A stretch of 64,000 nt of DNA from Acinetobacter pittii (lineage in GTDB: Bacteria; Pseudomonadota; Gammaproteobacteria; Pseudomonadales; Moraxellaceae), in contig NZ_CP139286.1 of NCBI RefSeq assembly GCF_034067285.1, forward strand, positions 2,542,001-2,606,000, written 5' to 3'. The notes below the pieces were generated by a model that saw only the letters and a list, made by a program, of their open reading frames with translations, was not told where the DNA came from and made no database searches. Position numbers and translations under genes: made by a program. Within the stretch, counting starts at the first letter, position 1. Each line of letters opens with the position of its first letter. This document shows, in pieces, positions 8,175 to 17,445 of the stretch.

Positions 8175-9251
8175 ATGTTTATTAAAAATGCATGGTATGT
8201 AGCCTGCCGCCCAGAAGAAATCCAAGACAAACCATTAGGTCGTACGATCTGTGGTGAAAAAATTGTTTTTTATCGTGGCAAAGAAAACCAAGTTGCAGCC
8301 GTTGAAGATTTTTGTCCCCATCGCGGTGCCCCACTCTCACTTGGTTATGTCGAAGATGGCAACCTCGTATGTGGTTATCATGGCTTAGTGATGGGTTGTG
8401 ACGGAAAAACTGTTTCAATGCCAGCCCAACGTGTAAATGGTTTCCCTTGCAACAAAGCATATGCAGTTATTGAAAAGTTCGGCTTTATTTGGGTGTGGCC
8501 AGGTGAAAAAGCTTTAGCAGATGAAGCAAAACTGCCAACTTTAGAGTGGGCAGATCATCCAGAATGGAGCTATGGCGGAGGTCTGTTTCACATCCAGTGT
8601 GACTATCGTTTGATGGTCGATAACCTCATGGATTTAACCCACGAAACCTATGTTCACTCAAGCAGTATTGGGCAAAAAGAGATTGATGAATCATTGCCTG
8701 TGACTAAAGTTGACGGCGACCATGTCATTACCGAACGCTATATGGAAAATGTGATCGCACCTCCATTTTGGCAAATGGCCCTTCGTGGTAACCACTTAGC
8801 AGATGACGTACCTGTGGATCGTTGGCAACGTTGTCACTTCTTTGCGCCAAGTAATGTTCATATTGAAGTGGGTGTCGCACATGCTGGACATGGCGGTTAT
8901 CACGCACCGAAAGACAAAAAAGTTTCTTCAATCGTGGTCGATTTTATTACGCCAGAGACTGAAACTTCACATTGGTATTTCTGGGGAATGGCACGTAACT
9001 TCCAGCCTGACAATGCAGAACTCACCGATCAAATTCGTGAAGGCCAAGGCAAAATTTTTACTGAAGATTTAGAAATGCTAGAGCAACAACAACAAAATAT
9101 TTTAAACAACCCACATCGCAAGTTACTAATGCTCAACATCGACGCAGGCGGTGTACAGTCTCGTAAAGTGATTGAGCGACTACTTGCCGAAGAAAATAAA
9201 ACGCCTCCTGAAACGTCCACGCAGAAGTTTCCAAACATACGGATTATTTAA
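8175..9251 (+). CDS. vanA: Vanillate O-demethylase oxygenase subunit
   Basis: This 358-residue Rieske non-heme iron oxygenase demethylates vanillate to protocatechuate and formaldehyde, taking electrons from VanB. The [2Fe-2S] Rieske ligands are visible as C-P-H (Cys47, His49) and C-G-Y-H (Cys66, His69). The mononuclear iron site appears in NLMDLTHETYVH with His156 and His161. Length matches VanA. AAGGAG stands just before the ATG. It is followed 12 bases later by the reductase, and the upstream hca cluster supplies its substrate by converting ferulate to vanillate. Another aromatic O-demethylase is possible but the van context is strong. Confidence 0.92.
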   Translation: MFIKNAWYVACRPEEIQDKPLGRTICGEKIVFYRGKENQVAAVEDFCPHRGAPLSLGYVEDGNLVCGYHGLVMGCDGKTVSMPAQRVNGFPCNKAYAVIEKFGFIWVWPGEKALADEAKLPTLEWADHPEWSYGGGLFHIQCDYRLMVDNLMDLTHETYVHSSSIGQKEIDESLPVTKVDGDHVITERYMENVIAPPFWQMALRGNHLADDVPVDRWQRCHFFAPSNVHIEVGVAHAGHGGYHAPKDKKVSSIVVDFITPETETSHWYFWGMARNFQPDNAELTDQIREGQGKIFTEDLEMLEQQQQNILNNPHRKLLMLNIDAGGVQSRKVIERLLAEENKTPPETSTQKFPNIRII

Positions 9252-9263
9252 AGGAACATGAAC

Positions 9264-10208
9264 ATGGACGTTATTATTCAAAAAATTCACCAGCTCACCC
9301 CGACCATTCGTGCTTTTGAATTGGTTGCAGCAAATGGTAAGGAGCTGCCGAGTTTTGAAGCAGGAGCTCATATTGATGTGCATCTGAAAAACGGCCTAAC
9401 CCGTCAATATTCACTTTCAAACTGCTGCACTGAAAAGCACCGTTATGTGATTGGGGTTTTACATGATGCCAATTCACGCGGTGGCTCACGCTGCCTCCAC
9501 ACTGAATATCGTGAAGGCGACCACTTAAAAATTGGTGAACCACGCAATTTATTTGAAATTCACCCTCAAACCAAACAAGCAGTTTTATTTGCGGGTGGTA
9601 TTGGTATTACCCCTATTTTATCGATGGCATATCGACTTAAAGCCGCCAATATTCCTTTTGAATTACATTACTTTGTTCGTAGTCATGAAATGATTGCCTT
9701 CTATGGCAACTTAACCGAACATTTTGGTGAACGAGTCCATTTTCACATTCAAGACCAACCAGACACCGAATGTAATATGGCAGAGGTTTTGGGCCAAGCT
9801 TCACCTGATAAACACTTATATGTGTGTGGCCCTACAGGGTTTATGCAGTTTGTCATGAACTCGGCCGAACAAGCAGGTTGGCATAACGAACAGTTACATC
9901 AAGAGCATTTTGTCGCTCAAAAAGTAGATTCGTCCACCGATGAAGCTTTTACAATTGAAGTTAAAGGTACAGGCCGTCGAATTGAAGTATTACCAGAGCA
10001 GACTGCTACTGAAGCATTAATTGCAAATGGTTTTGATATTCCTGTTTCGTGTGAACAAGGCATTTGCGGTACCTGTATTACCCGTGTGGTAGAAGGCACG
10101 CCAGATCATCGCGATATGTTCATGACCGATGAAGAACATGCTTTGAACGACCAATTTACACCCTGCTGTTCTCGTGCAAAAACTAAAAATCTTGCGATTG
10201 AGCTTTAA
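9264..10208 (+). CDS. vanB: Vanillate O-demethylase reductase subunit
   Basis: The 314-residue protein is a phthalate dioxygenase reductase-type flavoprotein that passes NADH electrons to VanA. In order it shows the FMN domain motif R-Q-Y-S-L-S-N near residue 46, the NAD-binding stretch LFAGGIGITPILSMAYRLK, and a C-terminal plant-type [2Fe-2S] ferredoxin domain with C-E-Q-G-I-C-G-T-C plus a final Cys in TPCC. I favour the ATG at 9264 over 9258, because AAGGA is 8 bases from the former and only 2 from the latter. Confidence 0.92.
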   Translation: MDVIIQKIHQLTPTIRAFELVAANGKELPSFEAGAHIDVHLKNGLTRQYSLSNCCTEKHRYVIGVLHDANSRGGSRCLHTEYREGDHLKIGEPRNLFEIHPQTKQAVLFAGGIGITPILSMAYRLKAANIPFELHYFVRSHEMIAFYGNLTEHFGERVHFHIQDQPDTECNMAEVLGQASPDKHLYVCGPTGFMQFVMNSAEQAGWHNEQLHQEHFVAQKVDSSTDEAFTIEVKGTGRRIEVLPEQTATEALIANGFDIPVSCEQGICGTCITRVVEGTPDHRDMFMTDEEHALNDQFTPCCSRAKTKNLAIEL

Positions 10209-10213
10209 CTCGA

Positions 10214-10243
10214 AAGTTCCTTTATTCAAATATAAAGGAACTT
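10214..10243. terminator. Bidirectional terminator between vanB and vanR
   Basis: A perfect 12-bp stem (AAGTTCCTTTAT with its complement) around a 6-nt loop lies between the convergent stops of vanB and vanR. A and T runs on both flanks suit termination in both directions. Confidence 0.75.
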
Positions 10244-10251
10244 ATTTCACT

Positions 10252-10944
10252 TTAAGCGCTAAGAACATTTTTTAGCGTTTCACCCAAAATCACCACACTG
10301 CTATGTTCACGCATTAAAGTTTCAGCACGCCCTGCCTGACGATGTACCAATGCATCGAAAATCGAACAATGCTGTAAATGTGCATAGTGCAAACGGCGAT
10401 ATTCCGACAAAGCTTGATTCTGGTCATAGGTAATGGCTTGAGCAGAAGCCATAGGTAATTGGTTGTTTTTCGCTAAGGCTTGTATAAGTGCGACGTTTTG
10501 CGCGCCTTCAATAATGGTGTCATGAAAAATGACGTTAAAATGGTGATAACGTTCTAGTTCAGCATCGCCAAACTCGTCTTTTTCATTAAAAAGTTTTTCA
10601 GTTTCCTGAATGCAATGTTGTAGCGTCTTTTTCTGCTCTTCGCTTAAGCCTTGTTCTGCCAAAGTTTTCGCAGCCAACCCTTCCAGCACCCCGCGTACTT
10701 CGAGCGCATCATGAACAAGTTGTTCTGAAATTTCACGAACCGTGTAACCACGAGTTGGGTTTTTGATGAGGAGGCCTTCTTGCTCGAGCAAGCGAAAGGC
10801 TATCCGAACAGGCTGCCTTGAAACCCCAAGTAACTCGGCAGTCGGAATTTCGGCAATTCTGGCACCGCCTTCAAGTTCCCCTGAAATAATCATTTTTCTT
10901 AGTTTAAGTAAAACTTGTTGTCCTGAAGACATTCGCTGCCACAC
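10252..10944 (-). CDS. vanR: GntR/FadR-family repressor, probable VanR
   Basis: The 230-residue product has an N-terminal winged helix-turn-helix (LRKMIISGELEGGARIAEI, then AELLGVSRQPVRIAFRLLEQEGL) and a C-terminal all-helical FCD ligand domain (ALEVRGVLEGLAAKTLAEQG). It lies tail-to-tail with vanB. GntR-type VanR proteins repress vanAB until vanillate binds. The palindromes at 3844, 3960 and 8142 are its likely targets, including the sulfatase and MFS operons. An alternative start at 10932 is possible. The effector is inferred from position. Confidence 0.82.
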   Translation of the reverse strand: MWQRMSSGQQVLLKLRKMIISGELEGGARIAEIPTAELLGVSRQPVRIAFRLLEQEGLLIKNPTRGYTVREISEQLVHDALEVRGVLEGLAAKTLAEQGLSEEQKKTLQHCIQETEKLFNEKDEFGDAELERYHHFNVIFHDTIIEGAQNVALIQALAKNNQLPMASAQAITYDQNQALSEYRRLHYAHLQHCSIFDALVHRQAGRAETLMREHSSVVILGETLKNVLSA

Positions 10945-11067
10945 ATCACCAAAAACGTCACTTCGATGCTAGCAAGTTCATTTGTAAAATGAAATAAATT
11001 TTCTGTTTGAATCAGTGCTTAAGCATTTCTATTGAGTTTAAGAAATTAAAATGCGCACTACACTCGA

Positions 11068-11523
11068 TTAAAGGTTTTTAAGATTATTCACCATAATATC
11101 GAGGTTGTTACGAATTAAATAAGCCAAGTTAATATCAATGCCTTCCAGCATTTTTTCTTCGACTTTTAAAACCACTTCATTGCATTTATTGAGCTTATCA
11201 ACACCGCTTTCAGTCAGCGTAATTAAAATACGGCGACCATGGGTTGGGTCAGGTTTTTTCTCAATCCAACCATTCATCAGTAAATCTTGCAGAATTTTAT
11301 TAGCAGATTGCGGCTTTATAAAAGAACGCTCAGCAAGTTTGGCATTAGATAAATTACTTTTTGAAGCTAAAACAGAAAGTGCAGTAAATTGCGGTAAGGT
11401 AATTTCAAGCTCTTTTAAATGTTCTGATAAATGTTTACTAATAATTCGGTCAACACGAGCAATCATATAGCTTAACTTAGGCTCATCTTCTACTTTTTTT
11501 GGAACTAAATTCGAACGTACCAT
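11068..11523 (-). CDS. hcaR: MarR-family repressor of hydroxycinnamate genes
   Basis: This 151-residue MarR regulator has the winged helix with LPQFTALSVLASKSNLSNAKL and the wing DPTHGRRILITLT. AAGGTT precedes the ATG. It lies downstream of the hcaK-type transporter on the same strand and diverges from the hcaABCDE genes, the arrangement I recall in A. baylyi ADP1, where HcaR represses hca genes and responds to hydroxycinnamoyl-CoA thioesters. Two copies of an 18-bp sequence in the hcaK-hcaA gap are its likely targets. Confidence 0.85.
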   Translation of the reverse strand: MVRSNLVPKKVEDEPKLSYMIARVDRIISKHLSEHLKELEITLPQFTALSVLASKSNLSNAKLAERSFIKPQSANKILQDLLMNGWIEKKPDPTHGRRILITLTESGVDKLNKCNEVVLKVEEKMLEGIDINLAYLIRNNLDIMVNNLKNL

Positions 11524-11555
11524 AACCTTTCATTCATCATAAGAAAATCTGTAGT

Positions 11556-11584
11556 GAAAGTATGAGGATCTACCCCATACTTTC
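11556..11584. other. Intercistronic hairpin between hcaK and hcaR
   Basis: GAAAGTATG and CATACTTTC form a 9-bp stem around an 11-nt loop in the short gap between the hcaK stop and the hcaR start. No T tract follows in either direction, so it may adjust relative mRNA levels of transporter and repressor. Confidence 0.5.
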
Positions 11585-11592
11585 GTTAAAAC

Positions 11593-12825
11593 TTAGCGAG
11601 CACCTGAGCTTTGTACTAAATGTACAGGCTGTTTAGGTTTTTTGACAAGAAGTAATGCAGAGATTGCTGCAATTAAAATCACTGGAATACTTGAACCAAT
11701 CACAATGGTCGAGCTTTGTCCAAGCGAGAGTAAAAAACCAGCCATTAAAGGCCCTGCAAATGAACCAATACGGCCAATTGCAACTGCTGAACCTACTCCT
11801 GTTCCACGCATTTCGGTCGGATAATACATGGCTGCCAGACCATATAACGCAGATTGTCCACCTACAATAAACAGACCACAACCTACTGCTGAAAGTGCAA
11901 GTAAAGCCACTGTCGGAGAAACTGCCAAACAGCACAGCGAAAATAAAATACCAAGATAAATCAGCTTAATCACAAAACTCATGCGTAATTTATCAAGCAA
12001 TACACCCATGAGAATCGAACCTAAAATTCCGCCAACGTTGTAGCCCATCTGTACATAGTTTGCCTGTAGTTTCGATAGGCCTTGCGCGCCCATCAGTAAC
12101 GGCAACCAGTTCAACAAAAAATACAGTACAACGAGCGTACAGAAAAAACTTATCCAAAGCTGAATGGTCGACATACGGCGTTCTTTAGCAAACAAAACTT
12201 CCAAAAATGGTGTCGTTTTTTGTGCTTGAACTTTACGTTGCAGATAGTCATTTGACTCAGGTAAAAAGCGCATAATCAGGGGAATGAGTAAAATAGGCGC
12301 AATCCCACCAATATAGAAAATATGGCGCCACTCTGCATCACCTGCTAACGACATAGCAACCACAGAAGTGAGTAATCCGCCAAAAGGAATCCCGCTATAC
12401 ATAATACTTACTGCTGTCCCTTTGTGCTGGTCAGGCACAGCTTCAGAGGCAAGTGTAATCATCATTGGAAGTGCCCCGCCCATTCCTAAACCGGTACAAA
12501 AACGGATGAGAAGTAACAGGCTGAAATTGGCCGCATAGGCGGTCAGTAAAGACATAATTCCAAAAAGTAAGATACTAAAAATCAGAATTTTCTTACGCCC
12601 GACAATATCAGCAAACCGACCGCCCAATATTGCACCTGGCAGTGTTCCTAAAATAGCAGCACTAAATGCCCACGCCATTTGGGCATTGTCTAACATAAAC
12701 TCAGCCCGCATTCGTGGAGCGGCCACCCCCATTGATTGAAGATCAAACCCTTCAAAAATTGCTATGGCAAAGCACAGTAGCAATGTGATTTTTGCCCTTG
12801 AAGGCTGTCCTGATATTTTTTCCAT
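11593..12825 (-). CDS. hcaK: MFS aromatic acid transporter, HcaK-like
   Basis: A 410-residue 12-helix major facilitator of the aromatic acid:H+ symporter family. Helix 1 carries FEGFDLQSMGVAAP and the 2-3 loop GRFADIVGRKK. It should bring hydroxycinnamates or their products into the cell. AAGGA is 8 bases before the ATG. It shares the divergent region with hcaA and is followed by hcaR, as in the hca cluster of ADP1. It differs clearly from the MFS at 2356, so the window encodes two separate aromatic permeases. Confidence 0.83.
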   Translation of the reverse strand: MEKISGQPSRAKITLLLCFAIAIFEGFDLQSMGVAAPRMRAEFMLDNAQMAWAFSAAILGTLPGAILGGRFADIVGRKKILIFSILLFGIMSLLTAYAANFSLLLLIRFCTGLGMGGALPMMITLASEAVPDQHKGTAVSIMYSGIPFGGLLTSVVAMSLAGDAEWRHIFYIGGIAPILLIPLIMRFLPESNDYLQRKVQAQKTTPFLEVLFAKERRMSTIQLWISFFCTLVVLYFLLNWLPLLMGAQGLSKLQANYVQMGYNVGGILGSILMGVLLDKLRMSFVIKLIYLGILFSLCCLAVSPTVALLALSAVGCGLFIVGGQSALYGLAAMYYPTEMRGTGVGSAVAIGRIGSFAGPLMAGFLLSLGQSSTIVIGSSIPVILIAAISALLLVKKPKQPVHLVQSSGAR

Positions 12826-12892
12826 TGTGTTGTCCTTTATTGACTAGTCGTTCCATTTAGCCCTTTGTGTATTGTTGTTTAAACACATCAAA

Positions 12893-12910
12893 AATATCAG
12901 TTAAACTTAC
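12893..12910 (-). promoter_or_regulatory. Candidate HcaR operator, hcaK side
   Basis: AATATCAGTTAAACTTAC is the exact reverse complement of the sequence at 13017-13034. Its core AGTTAAACT is a 9-bp pseudo-palindrome, typical of MarR-family sites. It lies 68 bases upstream of the hcaK start. Confidence 0.55.
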
Positions 12911-13016
12911 TAAAAAATCAACATATTTTTATATTAAATAATCAATAAAATTAATTAATATTTAAAATACAATGAATTATAAAATATTTAAGAAATTTTA
13001 TAAAAAAGACTTGAAT

Positions 13017-13034
13017 GTAAGTTTAACTGATATT
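13017..13034 (+). promoter_or_regulatory. Candidate HcaR operator, hcaA side
   Basis: GTAAGTTTAACTGATATT is an exact 18-bp inverted copy of the site at 12893-12910, with centres 124 bases apart. It lies 45 bases before the hcaA start, so each divergent promoter has one copy facing its own gene. Confidence 0.55.
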
Positions 13035-13079
13035 AGATTAAATCCCAGAACATCAAAAAATCATTCAAGGAGTATGAAG

Positions 13080-13913
13080 ATGAGTTATGAAAACCGCTGG
13101 GAAACAGTAGATGTTAAAGTTGAAGAAGGAATTGCATGGGTTACCCTAAACCGCCCAGAAAAGAAAAATGCCATGAGCCCGACACTCAATCGTGAAATGA
13201 TTGATGTGCTCGAAACGCTTGAGCTTGATCAAGAAGCGCGTGTTTTAGTGTTGACGGGTGCTGGCGATTCTTGGACAGCGGGTATGGATTTGAAGGAATA
13301 TTTCCGTGAAGTCGACACTCAACCAGAGATTTTCCAAGAACGTATTCGCCGTGACTCATGTCGCTGGCAGTGGCAACTTCTTCGCATGTATTCAAAACCA
13401 ACGATTGCCATGGTCAACGGCTGGTGCTTTGGAGGCGGTTTCTCACCTTTAGTGGCGTGTGACCTAGCAATTGCAGCAGATGAAGCAACTTTCGGTTTAT
13501 CTGAGATTAACTGGGGTATTCCTCCTGGCAACCTTGTAAGTAAAGCAATGGCAGACACTGTAGGTCACCGTGCATCTTTGTACTACATCATGACGGGTAA
13601 AACCTTTAGTGGTAAAGAAGCTGAAACCATGGGGCTTGTGAATAAAAGCGTACCGCTTGAACAGCTAAAAGCAGAAGTGACTGAACTTGCAAATTGCCTA
13701 CTTGAGAAAAACCCTGTAGTTCTCCGTACCGCTAAAAATGGCTTTAAGCGTTGCCGTGAACTTACTTGGGACCAAAACGAAGACTATTTATATGCCAAGC
13801 TTGACCAATGTATCCACCGCGATACTGAAAATGGTCGCCAAGAAGGTTTGAAACAATTCTTAGATGAAAAATCAATTAAGCCAGGTTTACAGAGCTATAA
13901 ACGTACTGGTTAA
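13080..13913 (+). CDS. hcaA: p-Hydroxycinnamoyl-CoA hydratase-lyase
   Basis: This 277-residue crotonase-fold enzyme hydrates feruloyl-, coumaroyl- or caffeoyl-CoA and cleaves acetyl-CoA to give vanillin or the matching aldehyde. The oxyanion-hole motif NGWCFGGGFSPLVACDLAI and the catalytic region FGLSEINWGIPPGN are those of feruloyl-CoA hydratase-lyase (Ech/Fcs pathway), not a general enoyl-CoA hydratase. I start at 13080 (MSYENRW) because AAGGAG sits 7 bases upstream. The open frame extends back to 12972 but that would swallow the promoter and operator, and the ATG at 13074 leaves only 1 base after the ribosome site. Confidence 0.9.
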   Translation: MSYENRWETVDVKVEEGIAWVTLNRPEKKNAMSPTLNREMIDVLETLELDQEARVLVLTGAGDSWTAGMDLKEYFREVDTQPEIFQERIRRDSCRWQWQLLRMYSKPTIAMVNGWCFGGGFSPLVACDLAIAADEATFGLSEINWGIPPGNLVSKAMADTVGHRASLYYIMTGKTFSGKEAETMGLVNKSVPLEQLKAEVTELANCLLEKNPVVLRTAKNGFKRCRELTWDQNEDYLYAKLDQCIHRDTENGRQEGLKQFLDEKSIKPGLQSYKRTG

Positions 13914-13950
13914 CTTTTGATTCTTTAATGGCAATGTAAGGACACAACCC

Positions 13951-15402
13951 ATGCAAAATGTACAGTTACTTATTCACGGTCAATCTGTTGATGCATCAAA
14001 TCAAGCAACTTTTGAGCGTATTAGCCCCATTGATGGATCAGTGGCAACTAAAGCCGCTGCTGCAACATTGGAAGATGTTGATCGTGCAATCGATTCGGCA
14101 CAACAAGCTTTCAAAGTATGGTCGAAGCTCTCGCCTACCGAACGTCGCTTACGTTTGTTAAAAGCAGCCGATTTAATGGACCAAAAGACCGAGCAATTCA
14201 TTCAAATTGGAATGCAAGAAACAGGTTCAACTGCGACATGGTATGGGTTTAATGTTCATCTTGCTGCCAACATGTTACGTGAAGCAGCAGCCATGACTAC
14301 ACAAATTGACGGAAGCCTCATTCCGTCAGATGTGCCGGGCAATCTCGCAATGGGTGTACGAGTTCCTTGCGGTATCATTGTTGGCATTGCGCCTTGGAAC
14401 GCTCCTGTCATTTTGGCAACACGTGCGCTCGCTATGCCTTTGGCTTGTGGTAACACGGTAGTGTTAAAAGCCTCAGAAGCCTGCCCAGCAACACAGCGTC
14501 TAATTGGTGAAGTGTTACATGAAGCAGGTCTTGGCGAAGGCGTGGTCAATGTGATTACCCATGCGGCCGAAGATGCCCCACAAATCGTGGAACGTTTAGT
14601 GTCTCATCCAGCCGTGAAACGTATTAATTTTACCGGTTCAACCAAAGTCGGAAAAATTATTGCAGAGACTGCTGCAAAATATTTAAAACCAGTTTTACTC
14701 GAATTGGGTGGTAAAGCGCCAGTTGTGGTTTTAAATGAAGCTGATATTAATGAAGCCGTAAATGCAGTCGCTTTTGGAGCATTTTTTAATCAGGGACAAA
14801 TTTGTATGTCGACCGAACGTGTTTTGGTTCAAGACAATATTGCCGACCAATTTATTGAAAAACTGATTGAAAAAACCCGCTCTATTCAAGCAGGTAATCC
14901 AACTTCAAAAGACAATGTACTCGGTGTTTTAGAAAGTCGCCGCGCCGCAAACCGTATTCAGCATTTACTGGAAGATGCACAAAACAAAGGTGCAGACTTA
15001 CCTTTAGGTATTCATATTGAAGACACCACCATGCAACCGACGCTGGTGCTCAATATTAAACCTGACATGCTGCTTTACCGCGAAGAATCATTTGGACCTG
15101 TATGCACAGTTCAACGTTTTTCAAGCATTGAAGAAGGTGTAGCACTGGCAAATGACAGTGAGTTCGGCCTTTCTGCGGCAGTGTTTAGCCAAAATATTTC
15201 GCAGGCATTAGAAGTCGCTAAACAGATTGATTCGGGTATTTGTCATATTAACGGCGCAACCGTACATGACGAAGCTCAAATGCCATTTGGTGGAACAAAA
15301 TCGAGTGGTTATGGACGATTTGGTAGTAAAGTCTCTGTTGCCGAATTTACCGAACTACGCTGGATCACCATCCAAACCCAATCACGTCATTACCCGATTT
15401 AG
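13951..15402 (+). CDS. hcaB: Vanillin / hydroxybenzaldehyde dehydrogenase
   Basis: A 483-residue NAD(P)-dependent aldehyde dehydrogenase. It has the cofactor motif IAPWNAP, the glutamate motif LLELGGKAPVV and the active-site stretch NQGQICMSTERV with the catalytic cysteine. It oxidises vanillin, 4-hydroxy- and 3,4-dihydroxybenzaldehyde made by HcaA to acids; vanillate then passes to VanAB. It is 37 bases downstream of hcaA in the same operon. Context favours Vdh/HcaB over other aldehyde dehydrogenases, four more of which occur in this window. Confidence 0.88.
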   Translation: MQNVQLLIHGQSVDASNQATFERISPIDGSVATKAAAATLEDVDRAIDSAQQAFKVWSKLSPTERRLRLLKAADLMDQKTEQFIQIGMQETGSTATWYGFNVHLAANMLREAAAMTTQIDGSLIPSDVPGNLAMGVRVPCGIIVGIAPWNAPVILATRALAMPLACGNTVVLKASEACPATQRLIGEVLHEAGLGEGVVNVITHAAEDAPQIVERLVSHPAVKRINFTGSTKVGKIIAETAAKYLKPVLLELGGKAPVVVLNEADINEAVNAVAFGAFFNQGQICMSTERVLVQDNIADQFIEKLIEKTRSIQAGNPTSKDNVLGVLESRRAANRIQHLLEDAQNKGADLPLGIHIEDTTMQPTLVLNIKPDMLLYREESFGPVCTVQRFSSIEEGVALANDSEFGLSAAVFSQNISQALEVAKQIDSGICHINGATVHDEAQMPFGGTKSSGYGRFGSKVSVAEFTELRWITIQTQSRHYPI

Positions 15403-15493
15403 TCAGGCTAATGCGAAGACAGACATATTAAATAAAAATTGCATGATGCAAAAAAATAAAGCGCAGTGATGTGCTTCCCATGGAGTGAAAGAA

Positions 15494-17371
15494 ATGCAAA
15501 TGAATGCCACTCAATCACAAGACCGCGAACGGTTCGTAAAATTAGGGCAACATGATATTCATTATCACTATAAAGATGACACGCTCTATATCAGCCCAAA
15601 AGAGCAATTAAAACCGTATCCACAAAAACTGACAGATCGGTTAATTCATTTTGCGCAAACCAAACCAGACCATATTTTTGCAGCAAAACGCAATGCTCAA
15701 GGTGAATGGGTCAAACTAAGTTATGCAGAAGTTTTACAACGTGCATGGCACATTGCTCAGGCTTTACATGAACGTAATTTAAGCCAAGAAAGACCGCTGG
15801 TCATTTTAAGTGGTAATGATCTTGAACATTTAACACTCTCTATGGGTGCGATGCTGGCGGGTGTGCCATTCTCCGCTATTTCCCCCGCCTATTCTCTTAT
15901 TTCTCAAGACTTTGGCAAACTCAAACATGTGTTTGAAGTGCTTACACCGGGTATGGTCTATGCCAGCGATGGACAAGCTTTTGCTAAAGCCATTCAGGCA
16001 TGTATTACGCCTGATATTGAAGTGGTGACCAATAAAGGGATCGTGGGTGATCAGATCTGCACGTCTTTTCAATCGCTGTTAGATACGCCTGTTTCAAATG
16101 TCCAAGAGTTTTATCAAACCCTTGATGAAAACCAGATTGCTAAATTCTTATTTACATCAGGTTCAACCAAATTGCCTAAAGCTGTGCCAACAACGCACTT
16201 AATGTTGTGTGTTAATCAGCAAATGCTACTACAGACTTTCCCTGAGTTTGAAGAAACGCCACCTGTCCTACTGGACTGGCTGTCTTGGCATCACACATTT
16301 GGCGGCAGTCACAATGTCGGCATTGCGCTCTATAACGGCGGTACGATTTACATTGATGACGGCAAACCCGTTGCAGGAAAATTTGACGAGACCATTCGTA
16401 ATCTCAAAGAAATTTCTCCAACTGTTTATTTAAATGTGCCCAAAGGTTGGGAAGAACTCACCGAAGCTTTAGAAAAAGATGAGGAATTAAGAGACCGCTT
16501 TTTTGCCAAAGTTAAAATTTTATTCTTTGCAGGTGCAGCGCTTTCAGAAGCGGGCTGGAACAGACTCGATAAAATTGCTCAGCAACATTGTGGAGAAAAA
16601 ATCCGCATTATGAGCGGCTTAGGCATGACTGAAACTGCCCCGTCTTGTGCTTTTACCACTGGTCCACGCGTGATGGCTGGCTTTATTGGTTACCCTGCTC
16701 CGGGATGCGAAATTAAACTAGTTCCATGTGGTGACAAACTTGAGTTTTGCGTTCGTGGCAAACATGTCATGAAAGGCTATTGGCGCTTAAAAGCAGACCA
16801 GCAAAGCACTGTGTTTGACGATGAAGGCTTTTTCCATACGGGCGATGCGGTGCGTTTAGTCGATATCAATGATCCGACCAAAGGTCTGATGTATGACGGA
16901 CGAATTGCCGAAGACTTTAAACTTAACACGGGTACTTTTGTTAATGTCGGCACCCTACGCAACAAAGTACTGATTCAAGGTAATTTACTGGTTCAAGATG
17001 TTTGTATTACCGGTTCAAACCTGAATGCTGTTGGTTTTCTTATTTTTCCAAAATTAGAAGCGTGTGCTCAACATGCAGGTCTTAAGCTTGGTGAAAACTC
17101 TCCAACAGAGATATTACAACACCCTAAAGTTCAGCAGTGGTTCCGCCAATTTTTAACGAATTTTAATAAAGATGCGACTGGTAGTTCAAATACAGTCTCA
17201 ATGCTTTATTTAATGACCGAACCACCTCAACTCGATGCAGGCGAAGTGACCGATAAAGGCAACCTCAATCAAAGCAATATTACCAAGCGTCGAGCCGCTT
17301 TAATTGATGAACTTTATCAAAAACAGGCCGAAAACCCACTGATTATTCGGGTACCCACCTTAAAGCAATAA
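15494..17371 (+). CDS. hcaC: Feruloyl-CoA synthase / hydroxycinnamate-CoA ligase
   Basis: The 625-residue AMP-forming ligase activates ferulate, coumarate and caffeate as CoA thioesters. The phosphate loop FLFTSGSTKLPKAVPTTH, the A5-like GLGMTETAPS and the A7-like FHTGDAVRLVD follow in the usual order. Its length exceeds 4-coumarate ligase of plants and fits the bacterial feruloyl-CoA synthase group. I start at ATG 15494, with GGAG 8 bases upstream; the frame also has a GTG at 15485 and an ATG at 15500. The CoA thioesters are the reported inducers of HcaR, so this enzyme also makes the signal. Confidence 0.88.
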   Translation: MQMNATQSQDRERFVKLGQHDIHYHYKDDTLYISPKEQLKPYPQKLTDRLIHFAQTKPDHIFAAKRNAQGEWVKLSYAEVLQRAWHIAQALHERNLSQERPLVILSGNDLEHLTLSMGAMLAGVPFSAISPAYSLISQDFGKLKHVFEVLTPGMVYASDGQAFAKAIQACITPDIEVVTNKGIVGDQICTSFQSLLDTPVSNVQEFYQTLDENQIAKFLFTSGSTKLPKAVPTTHLMLCVNQQMLLQTFPEFEETPPVLLDWLSWHHTFGGSHNVGIALYNGGTIYIDDGKPVAGKFDETIRNLKEISPTVYLNVPKGWEELTEALEKDEELRDRFFAKVKILFFAGAALSEAGWNRLDKIAQQHCGEKIRIMSGLGMTETAPSCAFTTGPRVMAGFIGYPAPGCEIKLVPCGDKLEFCVRGKHVMKGYWRLKADQQSTVFDDEGFFHTGDAVRLVDINDPTKGLMYDGRIAEDFKLNTGTFVNVGTLRNKVLIQGNLLVQDVCITGSNLNAVGFLIFPKLEACAQHAGLKLGENSPTEILQHPKVQQWFRQFLTNFNKDATGSSNTVSMLYLMTEPPQLDAGEVTDKGNLNQSNITKRRAALIDELYQKQAENPLIIRVPTLKQ

Positions 17372-17445
17372 ACAATTGAAATAAAAAAGGAAGCTCAAAC
17401 TTCGGTTTGAGCCTCAGCCTCACTTTTGCCTAAAAAAGGTTCAAC

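Noticed and set aside
12972..13079. Extended N terminus of the hydratase-lyase
   Set aside because: The extra 36 residues are low-complexity and cover the operator; AAGGAG at 13067 fits the ATG at 13080.
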